Part shown: one piece after another, positions 51,825 through 59,879 of the stretch
How the letters are laid out: each line of letters starts with the position of its first letter
How positions within the stretch are numbered: the first letter of the stretch is position 1
Translations under genes and position numbers: made by a program
Origin: Bacteroidota bacterium
Lineage (GTDB): Bacteria; Bacteroidota; Bacteroidia; JAHEXY01
Assembly (NCBI GenBank): GCA_023251875.1
Contig: JAHEXY010000014.1
Location: forward strand, 1-64,000
DNA length: 64,000 nucleotides
Reading direction: 5' to 3'
Notes under the pieces: generated by a model
What the model was told of the DNA's origin: nothing
Seen by the model: the letters and a program-made list of their open reading frames with translations, nothing else
Database searches by the model: none

Positions 51825-52590
51825 CTATTGTTCTCTTGCAATAAACCTAAGTGTGTTTAATATTTTCAATTCTACACTCAAATCATTTGTATTTTTATTA
51901 TGCATAGAGAAAGCATCTCTAATTCTCTTTTCATCAGGAAGTGTTCTATTTACTGCAGGCCATTCAAGTACATATTCATCTTTTATTATTCCGGTCTTAT
52001 ATGGCACTTTATATTTGCAAATCAATTTTTTTTCAACTAAATATTCTATACTTGGAAGATATTTTACCTTGTTTTTCATTTCTTCGTACTGTTTGATATA
52101 AGCTTTTATTGCAGTTGCATCTACAGTACAACCAGCCCATTCTTGTTTCGATTCCTGAATGTATGCATCAACTATACCTTTTCCAATTAATGCCTGTTGT
52201 GTAACATCTGTTTTTATTCCCATCTGCCTTTTTAAAAATGTCATTTCCCCTCTTACTATCGCACCACGCATGGGAAATCCAGCTAATGTACAGTGATTAA
52301 TAACGTTTCTTACTGTTACGATTAGATTAATAAAACTTTGCATAGAATCATCATCAGTCCATAGAATTACACTATCTGAAATATTAATTGAATTGACGAG
52401 AGCATGATTTAAATCAGGAACGGCAAGTTCCTTGCCAGAGTTTTCTATAATATTGTATTTTCCTTGTGAGAGACTTAATTCTATGGAAATTGAAAAAAGA
52501 TTTTGGAATTTTTTAATCAAAGTTTCATGATCATTGTTTAAAACTAATTCTTTAAAGCCTAATATATCTATATATGCGATGAATTTGTTC
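51825..52590 (-). CDS. Class III nucleotidyl cyclase-like protein
   Basis: FIAYIDILGFKELV, ISDSVILW, RGAIVRGEMTF, IGKGIVDAYIQES follow class III cyclase order; likely start MNKFIAYID (ORF extends to 52700). Confidence 0.5.
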
Positions 52591-52726
52591 ATAATTGTAC
52601 ACAATGACTTTAGCTGATTTTTTTGTGAAGATAGGATAGATTTTACAATCGATAAAAATGTAAAATCAAATACTTTATTCTTTTCATTGGCTGTTTTCAT
52701 GAAATCATAATTTGCTTCTTTGATTA

Positions 52727-53405
52727 ATATATTCCAACCTCACAATGCCAAATGCAGGTAAAGCGGTGTTCATTCCAGCCCAGCAAGCAAAAAATTCGCC
52801 AAGCCATTGTAGCACATTTTTATTATATGTTTATTTTTTAAGGTATAAAAAAGAGCTACAATGCCCTTCGGGTTGCCCAGCCAACACACAAGCTAAAAGG
52901 GCAAGCTTGTCATATTTTGTTGCTTTTGCAGGGCTTTCATTCACGGCAGCCTCTTTGTCCTGCAAGCACCTTCACTCATTCCCTTCACTTCAGCCGGCAA
53001 AGCCTGGCTTTCGTTTCGGTTCATTCGTTCAGTCGCTTGCAGTCCATCGGCTGCCCATATTAGGCTCGCCTGCTTTGTCGTTCGGGCTTCGGTCAAAAAA
53101 CATGGAATAATTTGATTTTTAAATTGTATGTTTTTTGCCCTCGTGTAGTTCACTTTACTGTGCCGATCTGTTGGTATAAATGGATTTTATTATTTGGCAC
53201 ATTAAAGCTCCTACATAGTTTGCATACGCCCTCATTTCATTACGTTTCGCGAAAAGCTTCACTTCATTCCATTCCGGGCTTTTATGCTGCACACCCTCAC
53301 TCCACTCGCAGGAGGCTCGCTGCACAATGGCTGCAAACCGTTTCATTTCGTTACGCTGAAGCTTCACTTCATTACACTATTTGCATCCATTTTCCCACGT
53401 TTGCT
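52727..53405. other. GC-rich, apparently non-coding conserved segment, candidate structured RNA (copy L)
   Basis: Overlapping ORFs on both strands, no convincing protein; conserved with 60132-60837. Confidence 0.5.
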
Positions 53406-53439
53406 CATATCTTTGCAAAAGATGATATTTTAGATTATC

Positions 53440-53640
53440 GTATTTTATTAAAACAACAATTTTTATGAGCTTAAGCAGAAAAGTAATCGGTACGCTGGCT
53501 AGACAAGTTTATTAAACTATGTTGACCTTGAGGCATCCCTTTTCTGTTTTTTCTTTCAAGTCTGAACAGTACTTAAAGATATAGAGCATCTATAATCTTG
53601 AATAATTATGAGCAAAGACAGTAAAAGAAATTAAGCTGAT
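53440..53640 (+). ncRNA. Candidate IS110 bridge RNA in 5' non-coding end
   Basis: Stem CAGAAAAG/CTTTTCTG (53476-53483/53539-53546) encloses ACGCTGGCT and CCTTGAG; ACAGTACTT and AAAGATAT at 53566-53582 match element ends. RNA ends approximate. Confidence 0.6.
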
Positions 53641-53661
53641 AGAATATAAAAAAAAGAAAAC

Positions 53662-54870
53662 ATGAAACATGGAAAGTATGGCTGTGGAATTGACATGGCT
53701 AAAGAAAAATTCGATGCCTGCTTAGGACTATTCGATATTAATCAAGGGTTTACCAAAGTAAGTGTTAAGCAATTTCCAAACACATCAAAAGGCTATCTTG
53801 AATATTTGGAATGGATTAAAAAACAATGCAAATATTCTTTGCCCGTTTTTCATTTGATGGAAGCCACTGGAATTTATTATGAAAATCTTGCTTTTTACTT
53901 GTATAAAAAGAAAGAATCCGTTTCGGTTATACTTCCAAACAAAGCCAAGAAGTACAAAGAGTCCTTAGGTTTTAAAACCAAGACCGATGGTGTAGATGCG
54001 TTAGCACTTAGCCGAATGGTTTGTGAACAAGTGCTGACTCTTTGGCAAGCGGCCCATCCAAATCTGTACAAATTATGCTTATTTACTAGACAGTTAGAAA
54101 ACGTTGTGGTACAAACTGGTTCCGTCAACAACCAACTTGAAGCTCTTTCGTTCAGCATGTATCCAAACAAACATCTCGAGAAATTACTTAAACAACAAAT
54201 CATTTTTTTTGATAAACAAAGAGAGGAACTGCTAGAAACAATTATCAAAATAACGGAGGAAGATGAAGAATTGAAAAGAAAATTTGCCAACATATTAAAA
54301 ATAAAAGGTCTTGGATTACAAGCTATCGCCACAATAATAGCAGAAACCAATGGCTTTGAATTGGTTGAGAATATATCCCAATTGGTAAGTTATGTAGGTT
54401 ATGATGTAGTAGAAAATCAGTCAGGTAATCACGTAGGCAAAACAAAAATATCAAAAAAAGGAAACAGTAGAATTAGAAGATGTTTACATTTTCCAGCACT
54501 CAATGTTGTGCGCTTTAAAGTAAAACCATTTGTGCAATTGTATGAAAGGGTTTACAAAACAAGTAATATTAAAATGAAAGGTTATACTGCAGTTCAAAAA
54601 AAACTACTGGTGATGATATATACCCTATGGAAAAAAGATGAAGTTTTTAATGAAAATCACTATCAAGATAAAATATCCAGAGATGATGAGAAGGAGCCTT
54701 CTTTCGTCTCTGCTTCGAAGAAGCAGCATAAAATATCCAATGATAACGATAAAAAAAACTCTTTCATCTCTGATTTACAGAAGAAGCAAAAAAAAGTAGC
54801 TCCGGTAAAAACCGAAGCTACACAAGATAAACATCCATCGAAGAATCGAAGTATGCCTTCTTTCGTCTGA
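53662..54870 (+). CDS. IS110 family transposase (DEDD RuvC-like + Tnp_20)
   Basis: GIDMAKEKFDACLG; LMEATGIYYENLA; TDGVDALALSRM; C-terminal LKIKGLGLQAIATIIAET...YVGYDVVENQSG. Confidence 0.93.
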   Translation: MKHGKYGCGIDMAKEKFDACLGLFDINQGFTKVSVKQFPNTSKGYLEYLEWIKKQCKYSLPVFHLMEATGIYYENLAFYLYKKKESVSVILPNKAKKYKESLGFKTKTDGVDALALSRMVCEQVLTLWQAAHPNLYKLCLFTRQLENVVVQTGSVNNQLEALSFSMYPNKHLEKLLKQQIIFFDKQREELLETIIKITEEDEELKRKFANILKIKGLGLQAIATIIAETNGFELVENISQLVSYVGYDVVENQSGNHVGKTKISKKGNSRIRRCLHFPALNVVRFKVKPFVQLYERVYKTSNIKMKGYTAVQKKLLVMIYTLWKKDEVFNENHYQDKISRDDEKEPSFVSASKKQHKISNDNDKKNSFISDLQKKQKKVAPVKTEATQDKHPSKNRSMPSFV

Positions 54871-55271
54871 TACAAATATAAATATTTTTGAAATAGTATT
54901 AGGTTTTTAACACAGTACCTCAGGGCTGTTTTACCGCTTACACACATAGCCTATTCTCTCTTCGAAAAGTATTTATCGACAAATCAGGAAAAATAAAAAT
55001 ACAGTATCAAATAAAAAAAATCGCAAAGTTAGTCGGGCTCACACAAGCCCACACACAACGGCTTTCAAGGTCAAGCCCTACGGGTTTTGATAAAAAAATT
55101 TACCTCCCCATCACATCAACATTATTCAACCATTAAATTATGTCATGGATTCAGCTGACTAATTATTATTAAATTTTTTTCTCAAAAACCTTGACAGCCT
55201 TGCATAGCCCGCCAATAAAAAAGCTTTCTTTTTCTTTTTTTTCCTTTTTTTTCTTTCTCTTTTAAAAATGG

Positions 55272-55739
55272 TTGCGGTGCACAAATTTTAAATCCATCAT
55301 TATGCTTAGATCAAAAATAAAATGCCACACGATTGGCAACAAGTATGAAAAGCCTCATTTCTTTATTTTATCGAAAGGAAGAAATGCAGGGAAACCAATG
55401 GTCGAATATTGCGCCAACTGTTATGTTTTTCTTGCAGATTCTGAAGAAGAAAAATGGCACTATTATAATTTATGTTTTGCCTTATGGCAGGGGAGGTATT
55501 TCATTCCTTTACTCGTAGGTTCTGTAATTGAGTTTATTCGTATAGATGAATTAGCAATTTCTATTCATCATGCAAATATCAATATTTCTCAAGATCTCGA
55601 AACTTATAAGGATTATTTAGATTACTTAAAGAAGCTAAATGAGCAGAGACTTTATTTAAAACAGCAAATTGCTTTAATACATCAGGTGGGGCAAGCATTA
55701 TCCTACAAAATGTTCAAAAGCAAAAAGGCCGCTCATTAA
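55272..55739 (+). CDS. Conserved 155-aa protein of inverted module (copy L)
   Basis: Near-identical to 59356-59823. Confidence 0.75.
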   Translation: MRCTNFKSIIMLRSKIKCHTIGNKYEKPHFFILSKGRNAGKPMVEYCANCYVFLADSEEEKWHYYNLCFALWQGRYFIPLLVGSVIEFIRIDELAISIHHANINISQDLETYKDYLDYLKKLNEQRLYLKQQIALIHQVGQALSYKMFKSKKAAH

Positions 55740-55757
55740 TAAGAGCGACCTTTCTTT
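55725..55757. terminator. Bidirectional terminator
   Basis: aaaaaggccgctcattaataagagcgacctttctttt between convergent ORFs. Confidence 0.7.
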
Positions 55758-55771
55758 TACATTTAACGGTT

Positions 55772-55957
55772 CTAATTTTTAATCTTCCGAGTAAGCCATT
55801 TTAAAAGTAATGAAACTAAAACACTAACTGTTGCTCCTAAAGTGGCAAGTATGATAGTTTTTAGTAAATCAGTTGACGTAATATTTACCACAGCTAAAGC
55901 TGTTCCTCCAATGGTTCCTAAAACGGTTCCATTTTCGATTGACTGATTTGTTTCCAT
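55772..55957 (-). CDS. Small membrane protein (copy L)
   Basis: 61 aa, TM segment; near-identical to 59152-59340. Confidence 0.7.
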   Translation of the reverse strand: METNQSIENGTVLGTIGGTALAVVNITSTDLLKTIILATLGATVSVLVSLLLKWLTRKIKN

Positions 55958-56193
55958 TACTCATTTGATAGATTTGGTAAATTAGTTTTCTCTCCATCAA
56001 CTGTAGTTTGTGCTACGGTACTTGCTACTGAACCGGCAACAACCATATAGCCTCCAACAGTTACAACTGCTGCAGGCAAGGCAACAGGAGAAGCAAGTAT
56101 TGCTCCTCCTACCGCTGCCAATACAATACCGACAGTACGTAATACTTTGAAGAATTTAGGAATGGGTGCTTTTATTCTTTCTACTAGTGTCAT
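55957..56193 (-). CDS. Small membrane protein, Ala/Val/Gly-rich (copy L)
   Basis: 78 aa; differs from 58916-59152 at 2 residues by eye. Confidence 0.75.
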   Translation of the reverse strand: MTLVERIKAPIPKFFKVLRTVGIVLAAVGGAILASPVALPAAVVTVGGYMVVAGSVASTVAQTTVDGEKTNLPNLSNE

Positions 56194-56219
56194 ATCAATT
56201 ACGATTTTAAGATTAATAA

Positions 56220-56969
56220 TTAAAGGATATCAACAATGTTGAGTGAATTGTAGGCTCCGTTTTTCATTGAATACTGAACTGCATTCACTTCTTGAAAAAA
56301 CTCAACTTGCAATAAGAATAGATCCGTTCCGGATCCACTTGGAACTGCACTAGGAGTTAAAAGAACATTTGTTGATGTTCCATCAATAGCCAGATTTACT
56401 GAACTTGATTGTTGAACATCATAAGTTCCTGCAACAAAATCTACTTTTGCCCAAGCTCCTTTCAAATTGATATGAGTAGATCCAGATGGAAATCTGATAT
56501 CATTTAATGGTGCAAGAGATGGAATACTTATTTCACCGGTAGCGGTATTTACACTGTATGGTTTAAATAAGATGCTTCCTAAAATTGCTTTGATGTTGAA
56601 ATCAAAACCATCTAACAAAGCTTTTGCATCCAGACCAGCAATTGCAGTTCCAACTGTACGAGAACCTCGTACATTGGTTGTGTCAAGATTTTTAATATCT
56701 GACATTACTTTGGTTAATCGGGCAGTTACTCGATTATCTGATGCAGTCATGAGCATAGAGCGCAATGCATCTCTCAGTAATTTACCTGAAGAAGCTGCAG
56801 CTCCAAATTCGGAACCGTTTTCACGGGTTCTGATAAAAGCATCGTCTTTTGCAATACGATCTCCATCTACTCCGCCTTTTTCACGAGCAAGATGTCCATC
56901 TTGTGTTTTGTAAAAAGAAATATCTCCGATAGTTCCTTTTAATTTAATAATCCCTTTTTGTTGTGCCAT
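56220..56969 (-). CDS. Conserved 249-aa protein, possible structural protein (copy L)
   Basis: MAQQKGIIKLKGTIGDISFYKTQDGHLAREKGG; near-identical to 58140-58889. Confidence 0.78.
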   Translation of the reverse strand: MAQQKGIIKLKGTIGDISFYKTQDGHLAREKGGVDGDRIAKDDAFIRTRENGSEFGAAASSGKLLRDALRSMLMTASDNRVTARLTKVMSDIKNLDTTNVRGSRTVGTAIAGLDAKALLDGFDFNIKAILGSILFKPYSVNTATGEISIPSLAPLNDIRFPSGSTHINLKGAWAKVDFVAGTYDVQQSSSVNLAIDGTSTNVLLTPSAVPSGSGTDLFLLQVEFFQEVNAVQYSMKNGAYNSLNIVDIL

Positions 56970-57210
56970 TTTTTTATGGTTTTTAGTTTTTAATATTTGA
57001 ATTTGTTGTAAACAATACTCAACCGCGGATTGATTTTGTTTATCTATTCAAAAATATATTACACCATAATGGTTATCAAATAAGGCGTTCCGTATGTTCC
57101 GATTGCTCCTCTTTGTTCCGAATTAGCCGTAGTATTTTTAATAAGAGTAGCATAGTTTTGTATATAGATAAAGCATAGTAAGAGTATAGATAGAGTATCA
57201 AACTATAAAA

Positions 57211-57408
57211 ATGCTAAACAAAAGAATCTGTATATATCCAAAAGACATCCAACTTATCACCGGTAGGACGGAAAGATATGGAAGAAAGTTATTGCAGAAA
57301 ATTAGAGTGTATTTAAAAAAGGATGAGCACTGCCTCATCACGATAAATGAGTTCTGTTCTTTTACTGGCTTACCTTTCACAGAAGTTGAAAAGTTCCTTT
57401 CAGATTAA
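57211..57408 (+). CDS. Small HTH-like protein (paralog 2 of 3)
   Basis: MLNKRICIYPKDIQLITGRTERYGRKLLQKIR; shares identical upstream DNA gtatcaaactataaaaatgctaaacaaaagaatctg with 29188 locus. Confidence 0.75.
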   Translation: MLNKRICIYPKDIQLITGRTERYGRKLLQKIRVYLKKDEHCLITINEFCSFTGLPFTEVEKFLSD

Positions 57409-57462
57409 ACCAACGCAATAGAGGGAAATATAAAATGTTTCCCATATGTTTCCCACAGAAGC

Positions 57463-57501
57463 AAAAAAGCCTTGTAAATCGTTGATTTACAAGGCTTTTT
57501 T
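57463..57501 (+). terminator. Intrinsic terminator
   Basis: aaaaaagccttgtaaatcgttgatttacaaggctttttt; 18-bp perfect stem. Confidence 0.85.
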
Positions 57502-57511
57502 AGCGTTATCA

Positions 57512-57526
57512 GTGATCCCGCTGGGA
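57512..57526. repeat. Putative right attachment core GTGATCCCGCTGGGA
   Basis: Direct repeat of 29484-29498. Confidence 0.65.
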
Positions 57527-57702
57527 AATTCCGAATCTTTGCAAGGCCTGTAAATATTGGTGTTTCAACAAAAACACAAAAAAAGGTGACCGATTAGGTT
57601 ACTTGAAACTTGTATTAATTTGATTGAATTCAATGAACTATTCTATGGGTGTAAATGTAGTTCAAACACGTAGTAAATACAAGTAAAATCATCTAAATTT
57701 TA

Positions 57703-57891
57703 TTAATTAATTATTCCTAATACCTCATCTTTTTTTAGGCCCAAATAATCACTTAGTTCTTGTATTGAAAGTTGCTGATGTTCTTTTTTATTGAGGTAGG
57801 ATTTTATTTTTTTCAATAGGTCGCGCGAGTAACGCTCACTCTTTCCCGTGATAAGCATAATATCTTTTGGATAAATAATTATTCTTTTCAT
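57703..57891 (-). CDS. Small HTH-like protein (paralog 3 of 3)
   Basis: MKRIIIYPKDIMLITGKSERYSRDLLKKIKSYLNKKEHQQLSIQELSDYLG. Confidence 0.7.
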   Translation of the reverse strand: MKRIIIYPKDIMLITGKSERYSRDLLKKIKSYLNKKEHQQLSIQELSDYLGLKKDEVLGIIN

Positions 57892-58139
57892 ACTCTATCT
57901 ATTCTTTATCTATAAGGCATTCATACATTATTTCTAGTAAACAATATAAAATTAGTAACAAGTGATGAGGAATAGAACTGCAAAATCGGCATAAACTAAC
58001 ACAAAGTTTATGATTCGGAAGTAGAGCATTGATAAACCATTCTGCTTGAAATACATTTGAATCATCAAACGAAATTTATTCGCGATAGAATGTAGTTTGA
58101 TTTAATTCATTTATAAATCACAAACTAAAAACCATAAAA

Positions 58140-58889
58140 ATGGCACAACAAAAAGGGATTATTAAATTAAAAGGAACTATCGGAGATATTTCTTTTTATA
58201 AAACACAAGACGGACATCTTGCTCGTGAAAAAGGTGGTGTAGATGGCGACCGTATTGCAAACGATGATGCATTTATTAGGACTCGTGAAAATGGTTCTGA
58301 ATTTGGCGCGTCTGCTTCTTCAGGTAAATTGCTGAGAGATGCATTGCGCTCTATGCTCATGACTGCATCCGATAATCGGGTAACAGCTCGATTAATGAAA
58401 GTAATGACTGATATTAAAAATCTAGACACACTCAATGTACGTGGAGAACGTAGCGTAGGAACTGCAATTGCAAGCCCCTCCGCAAAAGCTTTACTGGATG
58501 GTTTTGATTTTAATATTAAGGCAATTTTAGGAAGCATATTATTTAAACCGTACAGTGTGAATACTGCTACAGGAGAAATAAGCATTCCTTCTCTTGTTCC
58601 TTTAAACGATATTAGATTTCCTTCTGGATCTACTCATATTAATTTGAAAGGAGCCTGGGCAAAAGTTGATTTTACAAATGGAACTTATGATGTTCAACAA
58701 TCCAGCTCTGTGAATTTAGCTGTTGATGGAACATCAACGAACGTTCTATTAACTCCGGCTGCTGTACCAAGTGGATTGGGTACAGATCTGTTTTTATTAC
58801 AGGTTGAATTCTTTCAACAAGTAAATGGAGTTCAGTATTCAATGAAAAATGGAGCTTACAATTCTCTCAACATTGTTGATATCCTTTAA
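58140..58889 (+). CDS. Conserved 249-aa protein, possible structural protein (copy R)
   Basis: See 56220-56969. Confidence 0.78.
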   Translation: MAQQKGIIKLKGTIGDISFYKTQDGHLAREKGGVDGDRIANDDAFIRTRENGSEFGASASSGKLLRDALRSMLMTASDNRVTARLMKVMTDIKNLDTLNVRGERSVGTAIASPSAKALLDGFDFNIKAILGSILFKPYSVNTATGEISIPSLVPLNDIRFPSGSTHINLKGAWAKVDFTNGTYDVQQSSSVNLAVDGTSTNVLLTPAAVPSGLGTDLFLLQVEFFQQVNGVQYSMKNGAYNSLNIVDIL

Positions 58890-58915
58890 TTATTAATCTT
58901 TAAATCTTAAACGAT

Positions 58916-59152
58916 ATGACACTAGTAGAAAGAATAAAAGCACCTATTCCTAAATTTTTCAAAGTATTACGTACTGTCGGTATTGTATTGGCAGCGGTAG
59001 GAGGAGCAATACTTGCGTCTCCTGTTGTCTTGCCTGCAGCAGTGGTAACTGTTGGAGGCTACATGGTTGTTGCCGGTTCCGTTGCAAGTACAGTAGCTCA
59101 AACTACAGTTGATGGAGAGAAAACCAATTTACCAAATCCATCAAATGAGTAA
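58916..59152 (+). CDS. Small membrane protein, Ala/Val/Gly-rich (copy R)
   Basis: See 55957-56193. Confidence 0.75.
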   Translation: MTLVERIKAPIPKFFKVLRTVGIVLAAVGGAILASPVVLPAAVVTVGGYMVVAGSVASTVAQTTVDGEKTNLPNPSNE

Positions 59153-59340
59153 TGGAAGCAAATCAGTCAATAGAAAATGGAACCGTTTTAGGAACTATTG
59201 GAGGCACAGCTTTAGCTGTGGTAAATATTACATCAACTGATATAGTAAAAACTATTTTGCTTGCTACCATTGGAGCAACAGTTAGTGTTTTAGTTTCATT
59301 ACTTCTAAAATACTTGGTCCATAAACTTAAAAAGTTCTAA
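59152..59340 (+). CDS. Small membrane protein (copy R)
   Basis: MEANQSIENGTVLGTIGGTALAVVNITSTDIVKTILLATIGATVSVLVSLLLKYL. Confidence 0.7.
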   Translation: MEANQSIENGTVLGTIGGTALAVVNITSTDIVKTILLATIGATVSVLVSLLLKYLVHKLKKF

Positions 59341-59343
59341 TAG

Positions 59344-59373
59344 AAAAGGTCGCTCTTAATGAGCGGCCTTTTT
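59344..59373. terminator. Bidirectional terminator
   Basis: aaaaggtcgctcttaatgagcggccttttt. Confidence 0.75.
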
Positions 59374-59823
59374 GCTTTTAAATATCTTGTAGGATAACGC
59401 CTGACCCACCTGATGAATTAAAGCAATTTGCTGCTTCAAGTAAAGTCTCTGTTGATTTAACTGTTTTAAATAATCTAAATACTCTTTATAAGTTTCTAAA
59501 TCCTGAGAAATTGTAATATTAGCATGATGAATAGAAATTGCTAATTCATCAATACGAATAAATTCAATTACTGAACCTACGAGTAAAGGAATAAAGTACC
59601 TTCCCTGCCATAAGGCAAAACATAAATTGTAATAGTGCCATTTTTCTTCTTCAGAATCCGCAACAAAAACATAACAGTTTGCACAATATTCAACCATTGG
59701 TTTTCCTGCATTTCTTCCTTTCGATAAAATAAAGAAATGAGGTTTTTCATACTTGTTGCCAATCGAGTGGCATTTGATTTTTGATCTAAGCATAATGATG
59801 GATTTAAAATTTATACCTCGCAA
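59356..59823 (-). CDS. Conserved 155-aa protein of inverted module (copy R)
   Basis: See 55272-55739. Confidence 0.75.
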   Translation of the reverse strand: MRGINFKSIIMLRSKIKCHSIGNKYEKPHFFILSKGRNAGKPMVEYCANCYVFVADSEEEKWHYYNLCFALWQGRYFIPLLVGSVIEFIRIDELAISIHHANITISQDLETYKEYLDYLKQLNQQRLYLKQQIALIHQVGQALSYKIFKSKKAAH

Positions 59824-59879
59824 CCATTTTTAAAAGAGAAAGAAAAAAAGGAAAAAAAAAGAAAAAGAAAGCTTTTTGA

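Larger units (their letters stand above)
53406..54920 (+). mobile_element. IS110-family insertion sequence, complete
   Basis: Boundaries from the uninterrupted allele in the right arm (around 60133-60150): ...CCCACGTTTGCT|CAAGGCTG... Confidence 0.88.
52727..56990. repeat. Left arm of large inverted repeat (interrupted by IS110-family element)
   Basis: Reverse-complement match to 58120-60837, including four orthologous ORFs and a GC-rich segment. Confidence 0.88.

Noticed and set aside
52745-53468. Several 70-120 aa ORFs on both strands
   Set aside because: They overlap each other on both strands within a conserved GC-rich segment and show no recognisable protein features; better explained as non-coding. 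Same for 59973-60655.
53895-54350. 151-aa minus-strand ORF
   Set aside because: Antisense inside the IS110 transposase; typical shadow ORF. Same for 54663-54947.
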